Origin: Notoacmeibacter sp.
Lineage (GTDB): Bacteria; Pseudomonadota; Alphaproteobacteria; Rhizobiales; Rhizobiaceae
Length of the DNA stretch: 51,146 bases
NCBI GenBank assembly: GCA_019912385.1
Contig: JAIOIW010000107.1
Coordinates: forward strand, 1-51,146
Direction of reading: 5' to 3'
Made by a program: the position numbers and the translations under genes
Notes under the pieces: model-generated
Told to the model about the DNA's origin: nothing
Databases searched by the model: none
The model's input: only the letters and a program-made list of their open reading frames with translations
Shown here: positions 18,883-27,751 of the stretch, one piece after another
How the letters are laid out: the number at the start of each line of letters is the position of its first letter
Numbering within the stretch: position 1 is the stretch's first letter

Positions 18883-19698
18883 TCAGCGCGCCGCTGACTG
18901 CTCGTCGCGCAACCTCTGAACCTCCCGTCGCTTGTTGACCAGTGACGCCGCGATTACGCCGAGGGTGACGATCGCGATCAGGATCGTGCATACGGCATTG
19001 ATCTCGGGCGTTACCCCCAGGCGCACCTGGCTGTAGATCTTCATCGGCAGGGTCGTGGCCCCCGGTCCCGATGCGAAACTGGCGATCACCAGATCGTCGA
19101 GCGACAGGGTGAAGGCGAGCATCCATCCCGATACGACCGCGGGCAGGATCACCGGCAGGGTGATCTGCAGGAAGGTGCGCAGCGGCGGCGCCCCCAGATC
19201 CATCGCCGCTTCCTCGAGCGAGCGGTCAAATGTCAGAAGCCGCGACTGGACGACAACGGCAACGAAGCACATCGAAAACGTGATATGGGCCAACGTAACG
19301 GTCAGGAACCCGCGACCAAGGCCCATAGCCACGAACAGCAGGAGCAGCGAGAGGCCGGTGATGACGTCCGGCATGACCAGCGGCGCATAGATCATGCCCG
19401 TGAAAAGAACCCGGCCGCGAAAGCGCATGTGTCGGGTGAGCACCACGGCGGCCATGGTACCGAGCACTGTCGCGACCGTCGCCGAAAGAAACGCAACCTG
19501 CGCGGTGACCCAGGCGGCGTCGAGAAGCCCCCGGTTGTTGAGCATCTCGACATACCATTTGGTGGAAAAACCAGCCCACACGGTAACCAGTTTCGACTCG
19601 TTGAACGAATAGATCACCAGCAGCACGATTGGCGTGTAGAGGAACGCGAAGCCAAGCACGACCGACACGATATTGAATCGGGACCAGACGCTGTTCAT
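18883..19698 (-). CDS. potI: Putrescine ABC transporter permease PotI
   Basis: A 271-residue inner-membrane permease of the PotC/PotI family with six hydrophobic helices. The N-terminal FLYTPIVLLVIYSFNESKL and the EAA loop (LEEAAMDLGAPPLRTFLQIT) are typical. The segment SLDDLVIASFASGPGATTLP is the conserved PotC/PotI motif after the EAA loop. The start ATG lies one base beyond the potH stop (TGACATG), so translation is coupled. It is the last gene of the potFGHI operon. The C-terminal RREVQRLRDEQ tail is short and charged. Confidence 0.92.
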   Translation of the reverse strand: MNSVWSRFNIVSVVLGFAFLYTPIVLLVIYSFNESKLVTVWAGFSTKWYVEMLNNRGLLDAAWVTAQVAFLSATVATVLGTMAAVVLTRHMRFRGRVLFTGMIYAPLVMPDVITGLSLLLLFVAMGLGRGFLTVTLAHITFSMCFVAVVVQSRLLTFDRSLEEAAMDLGAPPLRTFLQITLPVILPAVVSGWMLAFTLSLDDLVIASFASGPGATTLPMKIYSQVRLGVTPEINAVCTILIAIVTLGVIAASLVNKRREVQRLRDEQSAAR

Positions 19699-19699
19699 G

Positions 19700-20602
19700 T
19701 CACCGCCCTGCTTCCTGCGCCTTGGTTTGCGCGTTCTGGAAGATCATGATCGGGATGACCAGCACAAGCAGCAGTATGATCGCGACTGCCGAGGCCACCG
19801 GCCAGTCGCGATTGTTGAAGAATTCGCTCCACAGCGTCTTGCCGATCATCAACGTCTGCGATCCCCCCAGAAGATCGGGAATGACGAACTCTCCGACCGC
19901 CGGGATAAAGACGAGGAAGCACCCCGCGACCACACCCGGGAGAGAGAGCGGAAAGGTGATTTTCCAGAAAGCGGAGACCGGCCGGCAGCCCAGGTCCTGT
20001 GCCGCTTCTATCAGCGAATGGTCCATTTTCTCCAGCGTCGAATAGACCGGCAGGACCATGAACGGAAGATAGGAATAGACGATTCCGATGAAAATCGCGG
20101 CATGCGTATTGAGGATGATCAGCGGCTCGTCGATCAGGCCGACGGCGAGCAGAAACTGGTTGAGCAGCCCTTCCGGTTTCAGAATTCCGATCCAGGCATA
20201 GACCCGGATGAGAAAGCTCGTCCAGAAAGGCAGGATGACGAGCATCAGCAGCGTGGGGCGGAGCGTCGCGGGTGCCCGCGCCATTCCGTAGGCCACCGGA
20301 TAGCCGATCAGAAGGGCCAGCACGGTCGAAATGAAAGCAATGACGACGCTGGACAGATATGCTTTCACATAAAGAGAGTCGCCCGCGATCCAAAGGTAGT
20401 TGTCGAAACCAAGCTGGCGGATGTTGTTCCACCACTGACCCGGTGAACCGAAAGTGGGCACATAGGGCGGCATCGAGATCGCCGTCTGCGAGAACGAGAT
20501 CTTCAGGACGATAAAGAAGGGGACGAGAAAGAAAACGAACAGCCAAGCATAGGGGATAATGATGACGAAGCGACTGGCGATTGGAGAAAGGAGCCTTCTC
20601 AT
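19700..20602 (-). CDS. potH: Putrescine ABC transporter permease PotH
   Basis: A 300-residue permease of the PotB/PotH family. The protein opens with a hydrophobic segment after LASRF-like residues (ASRFVIIIPYAWLFVFFLVP), then the FSQTA motif common to polyamine permeases, a periplasmic loop with FDNYLWIAGDSLYVKAYL, and the EAA loop IEAAQDLGCRPVSAFWKITF. ATG 20602 is taken as the start; TTG 20608 is in frame two codons upstream. It lies 9 bases from the end of potG and pairs with PotI. Confidence 0.92.
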   Translation of the reverse strand: MRRLLSPIASRFVIIIPYAWLFVFFLVPFFIVLKISFSQTAISMPPYVPTFGSPGQWWNNIRQLGFDNYLWIAGDSLYVKAYLSSVVIAFISTVLALLIGYPVAYGMARAPATLRPTLLMLVILPFWTSFLIRVYAWIGILKPEGLLNQFLLAVGLIDEPLIILNTHAAIFIGIVYSYLPFMVLPVYSTLEKMDHSLIEAAQDLGCRPVSAFWKITFPLSLPGVVAGCFLVFIPAVGEFVIPDLLGGSQTLMIGKTLWSEFFNNRDWPVASAVAIILLLVLVIPIMIFQNAQTKAQEAGR

Positions 20603-20611
20603 TTCCAATGC

Positions 20612-21754
20612 CTATGCGGTCAGCACGACGCCGGCGTCGGGCGAAAACGAGATCCAGGCGCGGTCTTCCCAGGTCAGGGCCGCTTCGGTTGTCCGAGCGT
20701 CATTGATCGTGGTGGCACGTATGATCTTGCCGCTGTCAAGCCGGACATGGAAGACCGTCATGTCGCCGAGATAAGCGATGTCCCAGACTTCACCGGAAAT
20801 GTGGTTGACATCCGGGGAGCGGGGCGCCTCGGCCGATATCCTGATCTTTTCCGGGCGGATCGCGAAACTGGCCTGATGTCCCTTTTCCGTTTTGCCCGGA
20901 TTCGAGGCCTGAATTTCGAAGCCACCATCGGCAACCATCATGATGCCGGTGTCATCGCGGTCGGTCACAATCCCGTCGAAGATGTTTACGTTGCCGATAA
21001 AGTCGGCAACGAAGCGGGATGCCGGCGCCTCGTATACCTCGGCCGGCGTCGCAACCTGGCAGATTTCGCCATGGTTCATGACCGCGATGCGGTCCGCCAT
21101 GGTCATTGCCTCTTCCTGGTCATGGGTGACGACAACGAATGTCAGGCCGAGATCCTGCTGCAGGTCCATCAGTTCGAATTGGGTTTCCTCGCGCAGCTTC
21201 TTGTCCAGCGCACCGAGCGGTTCGTCGAGCAGCAGCACCTTGGGCCGCTTGGCGACCGAGCGGGCAAGCGCGACACGCTGGCGCTGGCCGCCGGAAAGCT
21301 GGTGCGGTTTCCGCTTTTCATAGCCCTCGAGCTTGACGAGCCTGAGCATCTCGCCGACCCGCTTCTCGATCTCGGCTTTCGGCATGCGATCCTGTCTCAG
21401 TCCGAAGGCTATGTTCTGCGCCACGGTCATGTGCGGGAAAAGGGCATAGGACTGGAACATCATGTTGACGGGCCGCCTGTAGGGCGGAATGCCCGCCAGA
21501 TCCTGCCCGTCCAGCAAAATGCGCCCTGCGGTCGGATCCTCGAAGCCGGCCAGCATGCGCAACAGGGTTGACTTTCCGCAACCCGATGCACCGAGAAGGG
21601 CAAAGAACTCGCGCTCGTATATCGTCAGGGAAAGGTTGTTGACCGCGGTGAAGTCGCCGAAATTCTTTGTGATGTTCTCGAAGCGGATATGCGCCGGTGC
21701 GTCCGGATCTGTCCAGGGCGAGAATGTCCTGCGAATGCTGCCGAGCGAACCCAT
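20612..21754 (-). CDS. potG: Putrescine ABC transporter ATP-binding protein PotG
   Basis: A 380-residue ATPase of the PotA/PotG group. Walker A GASGCGKS at residues 55-62, Q-loop FQSYALFPHMTV, signature LSGGQRQRV, Walker B VLLLDEPLGALD, switch His in VVTHDQEEAM. The C-terminal TOBE domain (from about residue 270, FAIRPEKIRIS) is the regulatory part of this family. The N-terminal extension before ABC residues (FSPWTDPDAPAHIRF) is longer than in PotA and fits PotG. It lies between potF and potH in the operon. Confidence 0.93.
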   Translation of the reverse strand: MGSLGSIRRTFSPWTDPDAPAHIRFENITKNFGDFTAVNNLSLTIYEREFFALLGASGCGKSTLLRMLAGFEDPTAGRILLDGQDLAGIPPYRRPVNMMFQSYALFPHMTVAQNIAFGLRQDRMPKAEIEKRVGEMLRLVKLEGYEKRKPHQLSGGQRQRVALARSVAKRPKVLLLDEPLGALDKKLREETQFELMDLQQDLGLTFVVVTHDQEEAMTMADRIAVMNHGEICQVATPAEVYEAPASRFVADFIGNVNIFDGIVTDRDDTGIMMVADGGFEIQASNPGKTEKGHQASFAIRPEKIRISAEAPRSPDVNHISGEVWDIAYLGDMTVFHVRLDSGKIIRATTINDARTTEAALTWEDRAWISFSPDAGVVLTA

Positions 21755-21787
21755 GGGTGGATTGATCTCCTGTCGCGGACGCGCAAA

Positions 21788-21817
21788 GCGACTCCGGCAT
21801 GATGGCGCCGGAGTCGC
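21788..21817 (-). promoter_or_regulatory. Intercistronic hairpin after potF
   Basis: A perfect 11-bp stem, GCGACTCCGGC at 21788-21798 with GCCGGAGTCGC at 21807-21817, encloses an 8-base loop. It starts 9 bases past the potF stop on the minus strand and has no U-run. Like the hairpin after dppA, it probably protects the binding-protein mRNA or partly attenuates the permease genes (inference). Confidence 0.65.
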
Positions 21818-21826
21818 CAGGTCCGG

Positions 21827-22927
21827 TTACTGACCCGTCACTACCCGCGTCCAGGCACGCGTGACCAACCGCTGGGATTGCGGATCGTAGGGAGTCGTCG
21901 TGAACAGCTTGTCGGTTGTCTCCGCGTCGGGATAGACGGCAGGATCGCCAATCACCTCTTCATCCAACAGTTCCTGGGAGGCCTTGTTGCCGTTTGCGTA
22001 GAAAACGTAGTTCGACGCCTTGGCGATGGCTTCCGGCTTCATGATGAAGTTGAGGAATGCATGTGCTTCCTCGGGATGCGGAGCGTCGGCGGGAATCGCC
22101 ATCTGGTCAAACCACATCTGTGCGCCCTGCTTGGGAATGGCATAGCCGATCTCGACACCCTGTTCCGCTTCCGCGGCGCGATCGCGCGCCTGGAACACAT
22201 CGCCCGACCAGCCGACAGCGAGGCAGATGTCGCCGTTGGCCAGGGCATTGATATATTCCGAAGAATGGAACTTGCGGATGAAGGGCCGAATCGCGGCCAA
22301 CAACTTCTCGGCGGCCTCGATGTCCTCCTGGGAGCGCCCATCGGGATCACGGCCCAGATAGTTGAGTGCGGCGGGGACCATTTCCGCCGGCGCATCGAGC
22401 ATATGGATGCCGCAATCGGCAAATTTCGTGATGATTGCCGGATCGAAGATCACGTTCCAGTCGTCGATCGTGTCCTTGCCTAGAATCTCCTTCACCTTAC
22501 CGACGTTGTAGCCGATCCCGGTCGTGCCCCACATGTAGTTGATCGAGTACTCGTTGCCCGGATCGTACTTGGCCGTACGTTCGGCAATCTTGTCCCACAT
22601 GTTGGACAAGTTGGGCAGCTTCGACTTGTCGAGCTTGCCGAAGACGCCGGCCTGGATCTGCCTAGCAAGGAAAGTGCCCGTCGGCACGACGACATCGTAA
22701 CCGGTGCCGCCGGCGAGAAGTTTCGTTTCGAGAATCTCGTTTGAATCGAAAACGTCGTAGACGACCTTGATGCCGGTTTCCCTGGTGAAGTCCTCAAGTA
22801 CCGATTCGTCGATATAGTCCGACCAGTTGTAAACGTTGACCACGCGATCCTGGGCGCCGGCGGTCGCCGTCATCCCCACCACGAAAGCCATCGCGCTCGC
22901 ATAAAATACAGACCTGCCGATCATCAT
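21827..22927 (-). CDS. potF: Putrescine-binding periplasmic protein PotF
   Basis: A 366-residue periplasmic binding protein with a signal peptide cleaved after ATAGA. The mature part begins VVNVYNWSDYID and follows Escherichia coli PotF closely: VVYDVFDSNEILE, YMWGTTGIGYNV, LDAPAEM...LNYLGRDP, HSSEYINALANGDICLAVGW, VFYANGNKAS and the RAWTRV ending. The residues that bind putrescine in E. coli PotF (Trp/Asp of NWSDY, Trp/Asp of GWxGD, and the Asp of the FD pair before the MPADA-like segment) are all conserved, favouring putrescine over spermidine. AGGAG precedes two adjacent ATG codons (22927, 22924); the second is better spaced. Confidence 0.95.
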   Translation of the reverse strand: MMIGRSVFYASAMAFVVGMTATAGAQDRVVNVYNWSDYIDESVLEDFTRETGIKVVYDVFDSNEILETKLLAGGTGYDVVVPTGTFLARQIQAGVFGKLDKSKLPNLSNMWDKIAERTAKYDPGNEYSINYMWGTTGIGYNVGKVKEILGKDTIDDWNVIFDPAIITKFADCGIHMLDAPAEMVPAALNYLGRDPDGRSQEDIEAAEKLLAAIRPFIRKFHSSEYINALANGDICLAVGWSGDVFQARDRAAEAEQGVEIGYAIPKQGAQMWFDQMAIPADAPHPEEAHAFLNFIMKPEAIAKASNYVFYANGNKASQELLDEEVIGDPAVYPDAETTDKLFTTTPYDPQSQRLVTRAWTRVVTGQ

Positions 22928-22960
22928 AATCTCCTGCGTGTGTTACCCTTGATCCAGCTC

Positions 22961-22980
22961 GCCGCAAATCCCGATGCGGC
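22961..22980. other. Small hairpin between puuA-like gene and potF
   Basis: GCCGCA (22961-22966) and TGCGGC (22975-22980) form a 6-bp stem with an 8-base loop. A T-run follows only on the plus strand, where no gene needs it. On the minus strand it sits 34-53 nt ahead of the potF start, within the potF leader or the puuA-potF spacer. Its role is unclear. Confidence 0.35.
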
Positions 22981-23045
22981 TGGAATTTTTTTCTCAAACC
23001 TATTGGCCTTTCGGCATTGCCTCAAGAACTATTCGCCGGACACGC

Positions 23046-24491
23046 TCAAAGATATGTGGTGCGTTCCAGCGGTGTGATCTCACCCCAGAACGCCAGGATC
23101 TCGGCCCGTTTCAGATCCTTGTAGACCTTCGACAACAACGGCCCCAGCGCCCGTTCCACGAACTGGCTTCTTTCCATCAGTATTAGCGCATCATCCATGT
23201 CGTCCGGCAGCGACAACCCGTCCTCGTCGTAAGCGTTGCCCTCCACCTGCGGGGGCGGCGCCTCGCCGGCTTCAAGGCCCTCCATGATGCCCTGCAGAAG
23301 CGTGGTCATCACCAGGTATGGATTGGCATCGGCTCCGGCGATGCGATGCTCCAACCTGCGATTCTCGTCGCTCGAGACCGGGATTCGCAGGGCGACGGAG
23401 CGGTTGTTTTCCGCCCAGACGGCGCGTGTCGGCGCGTAAGAGCCGGGCGTGATGCGCCGGAATCCATTCCAGGTATTGATGAACAACAGCAGCGATTCCG
23501 GCATCGTCTTCAACAAGACGGATACTGCGTGGCCGAGACGTTCGCGTCCGCCCCCGCCTGAAAAGATGTTGCGCCCCTCGGCATCCAGAACCGAAGCGTG
23601 CACGTGCATTCCGTTGCCGGCATATTCGAGGAACGGCTTGGCCATGAAAGTGGCGGTCAATCCGTGCGCGCGTGCACAACCGATCACGATGCGACGCAAC
23701 TCGATCACGTCGTCTGCCGCACGCAGCGGGTCGGCGCGGTGCTTCAGATTGACTTCAAACTGGCCGGGAGCGGCTTCCTTGATGATCGTATCGATCGGCA
23801 GGTCCTGTGCATCGGCCGCATCGCGGATCATGTCGAAAAGCGCGGCGTGCTCGGCGAGATCGTCGAGCCCGTACATGCGCAACCGGTCGGGGCCGGCCGA
23901 GGCACCCACCGGGGCCGGCATGCCATCGTCCCAATCGGTTTCAGGGTCGAGCAGATAGAATTCCAGCTCGAAGGCGACGACCGGAAACAGTCCCTTGGCA
24001 TTGACTTCGGCCACCTTGGCCTTCAGCACCTGGCGCGGATCGGCCATGAACGGCTCGCCTTCCGGCGTGAATGTCTGAAGAAGAACCTGTGCGGTCTTTC
24101 GCTTGGCCCAAGGCACAATGGCGAGCGACCCGCGCGTAGCCCGGCAATAGCCGTCCTTGTCTCCCGTCTCGATATGGAGTCCGGTTTCGACCACCTCGCG
24201 CCCCCAGACGTCGAGGCCATGAATCGACATCGGGAAATTGACGCCTTCCTGAAACGCCTTCTTCAGCGCATCGGCCGGCGCCCATTTGCCGCGCATGACG
24301 CCATTTGGATCCACGAGAAGGAACTCGACCGCTTCCAGGTCGGGATGAGTCTCGATGAAGGCGGTGTATTCGGCTTCGTGATCAGCGGAGATAAACCTGT
24401 TTGCGGTTACCTTGTCGTGCAGCGCAGCCCCGGCGCCCGCATGTACCGTTTCATCGCGCCGGGTCGATTTTACGCCTGTCTGTTCATCCAA
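23046..24491 (-). CDS. puuA: Glutamine synthetase family protein, probable gamma-glutamylputrescine synthetase
   Basis: A GS-fold ligase, up to about 481 residues, with the family landmarks in order: VEFLLVDPNGVMRGKW (N-terminal beta-grasp), FELEFYLLD and QFEVNLKH (metal ligands), GNGMHVHAS (catalytic His region), NSYAP-like GSYAPTRAVWAENNRS and ENRRLEHRIAGADANPYL. Immediately upstream of potFGHI, the likely substrate is putrescine, joined to glutamate with ATP. The start is a problem: the frame has no ATG or GTG between the end of the eamA gene and the conserved region. TTG 24491 is the best candidate but lacks a strong ribosome site. Start position is uncertain, the function call moderate. 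Confidence 0.8.
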   Translation of the reverse strand: MDEQTGVKSTRRDETVHAGAGAALHDKVTANRFISADHEAEYTAFIETHPDLEAVEFLLVDPNGVMRGKWAPADALKKAFQEGVNFPMSIHGLDVWGREVVETGLHIETGDKDGYCRATRGSLAIVPWAKRKTAQVLLQTFTPEGEPFMADPRQVLKAKVAEVNAKGLFPVVAFELEFYLLDPETDWDDGMPAPVGASAGPDRLRMYGLDDLAEHAALFDMIRDAADAQDLPIDTIIKEAAPGQFEVNLKHRADPLRAADDVIELRRIVIGCARAHGLTATFMAKPFLEYAGNGMHVHASVLDAEGRNIFSGGGGRERLGHAVSVLLKTMPESLLLFINTWNGFRRITPGSYAPTRAVWAENNRSVALRIPVSSDENRRLEHRIAGADANPYLVMTTLLQGIMEGLEAGEAPPPQVEGNAYDEDGLSLPDDMDDALILMERSQFVERALGPLLSKVYKDLKRAEILAFWGEITPLERTTYL

Positions 24492-24594
24492 GATATACCA
24501 GCCATCACCGTTTCGCTTACGGAGAAACTGAGCGCCTTTGCGGCTGTCTGTCAATGGGGATCGGCGACGGCGCGTCTCCTGTCCGCACCAGGGA

Positions 24595-25551
24595 TCAAAG
24601 CGGCGGGATCGGGGCAACCCGCCGCTGCCGCGCCATCTGCCAGAGGATGTGCGCGATGAGCGCGGCGAGAATGACAACACCGCCCGCGATCGTCCTTGGC
24701 GCCGGCGTCTCGCCATGGATCAGCCAGACCCAGACCGGCCCGAGCATCGTCTCGAGCGTTCCCACCAGCGCGGCGACTGCCGAAGGCACGAGGCGGGCAC
24801 CGGTCGCAAAGAGCGCCATGCCGAGCCCGAGGTTGAAGGCGCCGAACAGGAAAAGCAGGCCTGCATCGCGCGCACCGACCACAAAGCCGCCAACGAACAC
24901 CGCGCTGACCGATGCGCTGACCAAAGTCCCCAGGCAGACGGCGGGCGTCATGCGCACATGGGAAAACCGCCGCGTGATCACGGTCGCGCCAGCGAAGGCA
25001 AATGCAATGAGCAGCGCAAGGCCGTCGCCGATCGGAGACACCGATCCGGTCAGGGAATCGGAGACCATCACGACAACGCCCAGGATGACCGCGACAATCG
25101 CCGCCCATGTCGTGGCGACCACACGCTCTCGGAACAGGATCCAGGCGAACAGGGCGGCGATCAGCGGCACGCCTGCCTGCATGAGAAGTATATTGGCCAC
25201 GGTGGTGTAGCGCAGCGCAACGACGAACGAAGTGGAAGCAACCGCGAAGCAGATTCCGACCGCGATGCCCGGCAATCCCATCGCGCGAAACAGGCGCCAT
25301 GTGCCGACGAGCCCGTCGCGCCAGATCATGAATGCCAGGAGAAAGACCGCAGCCGAAGTTGCGCGCCAGAACACGATGGTCCAGCTGTCCCCGGTCTCGA
25401 TGAAACGGGCGATCGCGCCACCGAAACTCCAGACGACCGCGGAAGCGGCAACGAGAAGGAGGCCGCGGGCTTCCTCAGAGGGTGGCGTGGCGGTGCCGCC
25501 TCCTGGAACCGGCATTTCGTTGGCTGATCGGGTTGTTGCGTCTGTCGGCAT
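24595..25551 (-). CDS. EamA/DMT family permease
   Basis: A 318-residue inner-membrane protein with ten hydrophobic helices arranged as two EamA repeats (residues about 25-155 and 170-300). The first repeat contains WSFGGAIARFIE and FWRATSAAVFLL, the second GDGLALLIAFAFAGATVITRR and the family ending PVWVWLIHGETP. ATG 25551 follows GGAGATGG; the longer open frame upstream overlaps the regulator gene. DMT exporters of this kind usually export small metabolites or amino acids; the substrate is unknown. It lies between the ScfR-type regulator (86 bases upstream) and the puuA-like gene on the same strand, so it may be co-transcribed. Confidence 0.85.
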   Translation of the reverse strand: MPTDATTRSANEMPVPGGGTATPPSEEARGLLLVAASAVVWSFGGAIARFIETGDSWTIVFWRATSAAVFLLAFMIWRDGLVGTWRLFRAMGLPGIAVGICFAVASTSFVVALRYTTVANILLMQAGVPLIAALFAWILFRERVVATTWAAIVAVILGVVVMVSDSLTGSVSPIGDGLALLIAFAFAGATVITRRFSHVRMTPAVCLGTLVSASVSAVFVGGFVVGARDAGLLFLFGAFNLGLGMALFATGARLVPSAVAALVGTLETMLGPVWVWLIHGETPAPRTIAGGVVILAALIAHILWQMARQRRVAPIPPL

Positions 25552-25637
25552 TTTCCATCTCCACGATGGCCCGCCGATACCACGGAAAACATGATTGGTG
25601 TATGTGCCAAGCGACATCGATGATGTCGCAATCGCGC

Positions 25638-27089
25638 TTATTGGAAATCGAATGCGCTCAGGCCGGTCACCATTTCGTCGAGACCGAGCGGCCGCGTAAT
25701 CGGCGGTTCGGCGCGCGACAGGCACCCGGAACGCTCGCAGAGCCGGCAGGCCGGTCCAACCGGTGTCGCGGGGACATGAACCTCCCTGGCGCCTGCTGCC
25801 CCCGGGGCGACGCCCGGCAGCGCGGTACCATAGATGATCTCGTCCCTGAACGTGATGTCGCAACCCAAAAGGATTGCCGTGCGGCGCGGGCGTTCCGAAA
25901 AGGCACCCTGCGGCCCTTCCAGGGTCCGCGACACGGTCAGGAACTCAGCGCCATCGGGCATCTCGACGGCTTCAACGATGATCTGGCCCGGCTGGGTGAA
26001 GGCCGCATGGATCGACAGTTTGGGGCACATCCCGCCAAAGCGCTGTTGCGGGAAACCCTGCGCGCCAGCGCGCCGGAAACGGTGGCCGGCGTTGTCGACC
26101 TCGAGCATGAAGAACGGGACGCCCTGCATGCCCTGGCGTCCGAGCATGGTGAGCCGGTTCGCGGCTTGCTCGAACGAAACGCCGAAACGCGACCTGAGCA
26201 CGTCGACGTCATAACGCGCACGCTGGGCGGCATTGAAAAATGCGTCATAAGGCATCATCACCGCATGTGCCGCGTAGCGCGCCATTTCGAACCGCGCAAT
26301 GCGGCGCGCCTCGTCGGAGGAGAGCTTGAGGCTGTCGATTTGCGCCGCTATGGCGACGTGCATGCGGATAAGAACCGCCTCCATCGCCACTTCGCGAAGC
26401 TGGTCGAAAGGCGAAAGGCGTTCCGACAGGTAAAGCCGCTGGGAGTGGCGATCATAACGGCGGCGCCAGTTCGGCATGGTTGCCACCGGCAACACCTTGA
26501 CCGATATGCCGTATTCGCCTTTCAGCCAGCTCTTGAGAACGGCCATCAGATCATCTCCCGGCTTGAGCAGTGCGGTGAACGCTGCCGCCTCCTCTTCCAG
26601 AGCGGGATAATGGTTTGCCCGGCCCTCCATGTTTTCGTGGACCTCGTCGATGGGAAGCCTCGCCCCGGAAAGCGATGTCGTCCGGCCTTCGCGGGCAAGC
26701 AACTCGGTCAGGTCGGACAGACGCTCGGCCTGCTCTCGATAGGCGCGGTAGAGCTTGATGAAAGCAGCGGTGGCGTTCGGCGCTCCCTCGGAAATCTCGA
26801 GAAGCTCCTGCTCGCCCGGGAGCTCGCCAGCGAGCAACGGATCGGCAAATACTTCGCGCAGTGCGGCCAGCGAAGCACCGGCCTCACCCTGCAATTCGTC
26901 GGGCTCGATCTTGTAGACGGAGGCGAGCTTGAGGATGAGCTGGACAGTCAGCGGGCGCTGGTTTCTCTCAATCAGGTTGAGATAGGATGGCGAGATACCC
27001 AGCGCCTCGGCCATCGCGGTCTGCGTCAATCCCTTGGCATTGCGTATCCGGCGAATGCGCGGTCCGGCAAAGATTTTCTGTTCAGCCAT
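25638..27089 (-). CDS. ScfR/RamB-type regulator (XRE helix-turn-helix plus short-chain acyl-CoA domain)
   Basis: A 483-residue regulator. Residues 10-65 form an XRE helix-turn-helix (IRRIRNAKGLTQTAMAEALG and ISPSYLNLIERNQRPLTV). The middle (about 150-290) is an IrrE/ImmA-like domain and the C-terminal 180 residues carry the DUF2083 region, including the Cys-rich GPACRLCERSGC motif. Relatives are RamB of Corynebacterium and PccR of Rhodobacter, which sense short-chain acyl-CoA and control glyoxylate-cycle or propionyl-CoA genes. Four TTTACA repeats lie just upstream and suggest autoregulation. Its targets are unlikely to be only its neighbours; PHB and acyl-CoA metabolism is plausible (inference). 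Confidence 0.88.
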   Translation of the reverse strand: MAEQKIFAGPRIRRIRNAKGLTQTAMAEALGISPSYLNLIERNQRPLTVQLILKLASVYKIEPDELQGEAGASLAALREVFADPLLAGELPGEQELLEISEGAPNATAAFIKLYRAYREQAERLSDLTELLAREGRTTSLSGARLPIDEVHENMEGRANHYPALEEEAAAFTALLKPGDDLMAVLKSWLKGEYGISVKVLPVATMPNWRRRYDRHSQRLYLSERLSPFDQLREVAMEAVLIRMHVAIAAQIDSLKLSSDEARRIARFEMARYAAHAVMMPYDAFFNAAQRARYDVDVLRSRFGVSFEQAANRLTMLGRQGMQGVPFFMLEVDNAGHRFRRAGAQGFPQQRFGGMCPKLSIHAAFTQPGQIIVEAVEMPDGAEFLTVSRTLEGPQGAFSERPRRTAILLGCDITFRDEIIYGTALPGVAPGAAGAREVHVPATPVGPACRLCERSGCLSRAEPPITRPLGLDEMVTGLSAFDFQ

Positions 27090-27493
27090 GGTCGTCCTGT
27101 CCGCGTGCGCGCTTTTACATGAATTGACAATATATGTGCTAAGCGAATTTCTTTACATCATTTACAAATTTACAGCCCGGTGTTGTCAAAGACAAGACAG
27201 CATGACCCGTTTTTGTCCTTGGTTTTGCTCATTTTTTTCGCCATTACCTCCGAAACTTGTCAATATGGTCACAATGCTTCACAGGCACAATATCCAAACA
27301 TGACGCCCGCTTCGGGACAGGGAGCACTGCCCTATCAAGATGTGACCATCTTTTACAATTCACCCGATCAGGAGATAGCCAGCCCGGCCGGGCGAGCAGC
27401 TTTTCGTGGACTTGCCAATGCGCACCGGACGGCATTATGACCTTGGGTCACGACATGCATTTTCCGGAACACCGGAGAAAAAGGAGAAACCAG
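27090..27493. other. 404-base intergenic region between scfR-type gene and the 80-residue protein
   Basis: This divergent region is AT-rich compared with its surroundings. It holds the TTTACA repeats (27114-27174), one further TTTACA at 27352, and a possible plus-strand promoter TTGCCA (27412) and TATGAC (27436) with an 18-base spacer leading to the gene at 27494. I see no convincing protein-coding ORF or RNA structure in it. Confidence 0.5.
27114..27174. repeat. Cluster of four TTTACA direct repeats (putative regulator-binding sites)
   Basis: TTTACA occurs at 27114, 27152, 27161 and 27169, all on the plus strand. The last three are spaced 9 and 8 bases apart, nearly one helix turn, so they lie on one face of the DNA. 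They lie 25-85 bases upstream of the ScfR-type regulator start (27089), where its promoter must be. Autoregulation is the simplest reading, but no site for this family is proven here. Confidence 0.5.
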
Positions 27494-27736
27494 ATGGCAC
27501 CGAGAACCCGCGTCAAAGAGAGAGCGGAAGAGCAATCGTCGGCTATGACCGCCGACCAGCAGGCAGTCATTCGAATGGTGGCGAACGATCTGCATCGCCT
27601 CAACCAGTCGGTGATGAAAGCGGTCGAGGCCGGCGTTTCCGTGGAGCTTGTGCGCTCGGCGCGCCACCACGGCGGGAATGGAAACTGGGGCGACCTGCTT
27701 ATCCCCGTGATCGTCACGAACGCCTCCGGCGACTGA
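27494..27736 (+). CDS. Conserved small protein of unknown function
   Basis: An 80-residue protein with a charged, low-complexity N-terminus and a compact core (QQAVIRMVANDLHRLNQSVM, VEAGVSVELVRSARHHGGNG, NWGDLLIPVIV). ATG 27494 has a textbook ribosome site (AGGAGA at 27482-27487), and a strong terminator follows at 27752. The HHGG...NWGD part and the even hydrophobic pattern suggest a folded cytosolic domain. I recall similar small hypotheticals in Rhizobiales but no function. The expression signals are well formed, so it is certainly a gene. Confidence 0.8.
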   Translation: MAPRTRVKERAEEQSSAMTADQQAVIRMVANDLHRLNQSVMKAVEAGVSVELVRSARHHGGNGNWGDLLIPVIVTNASGD

Positions 27737-27751
27737 CGACCGGAATCCCGA

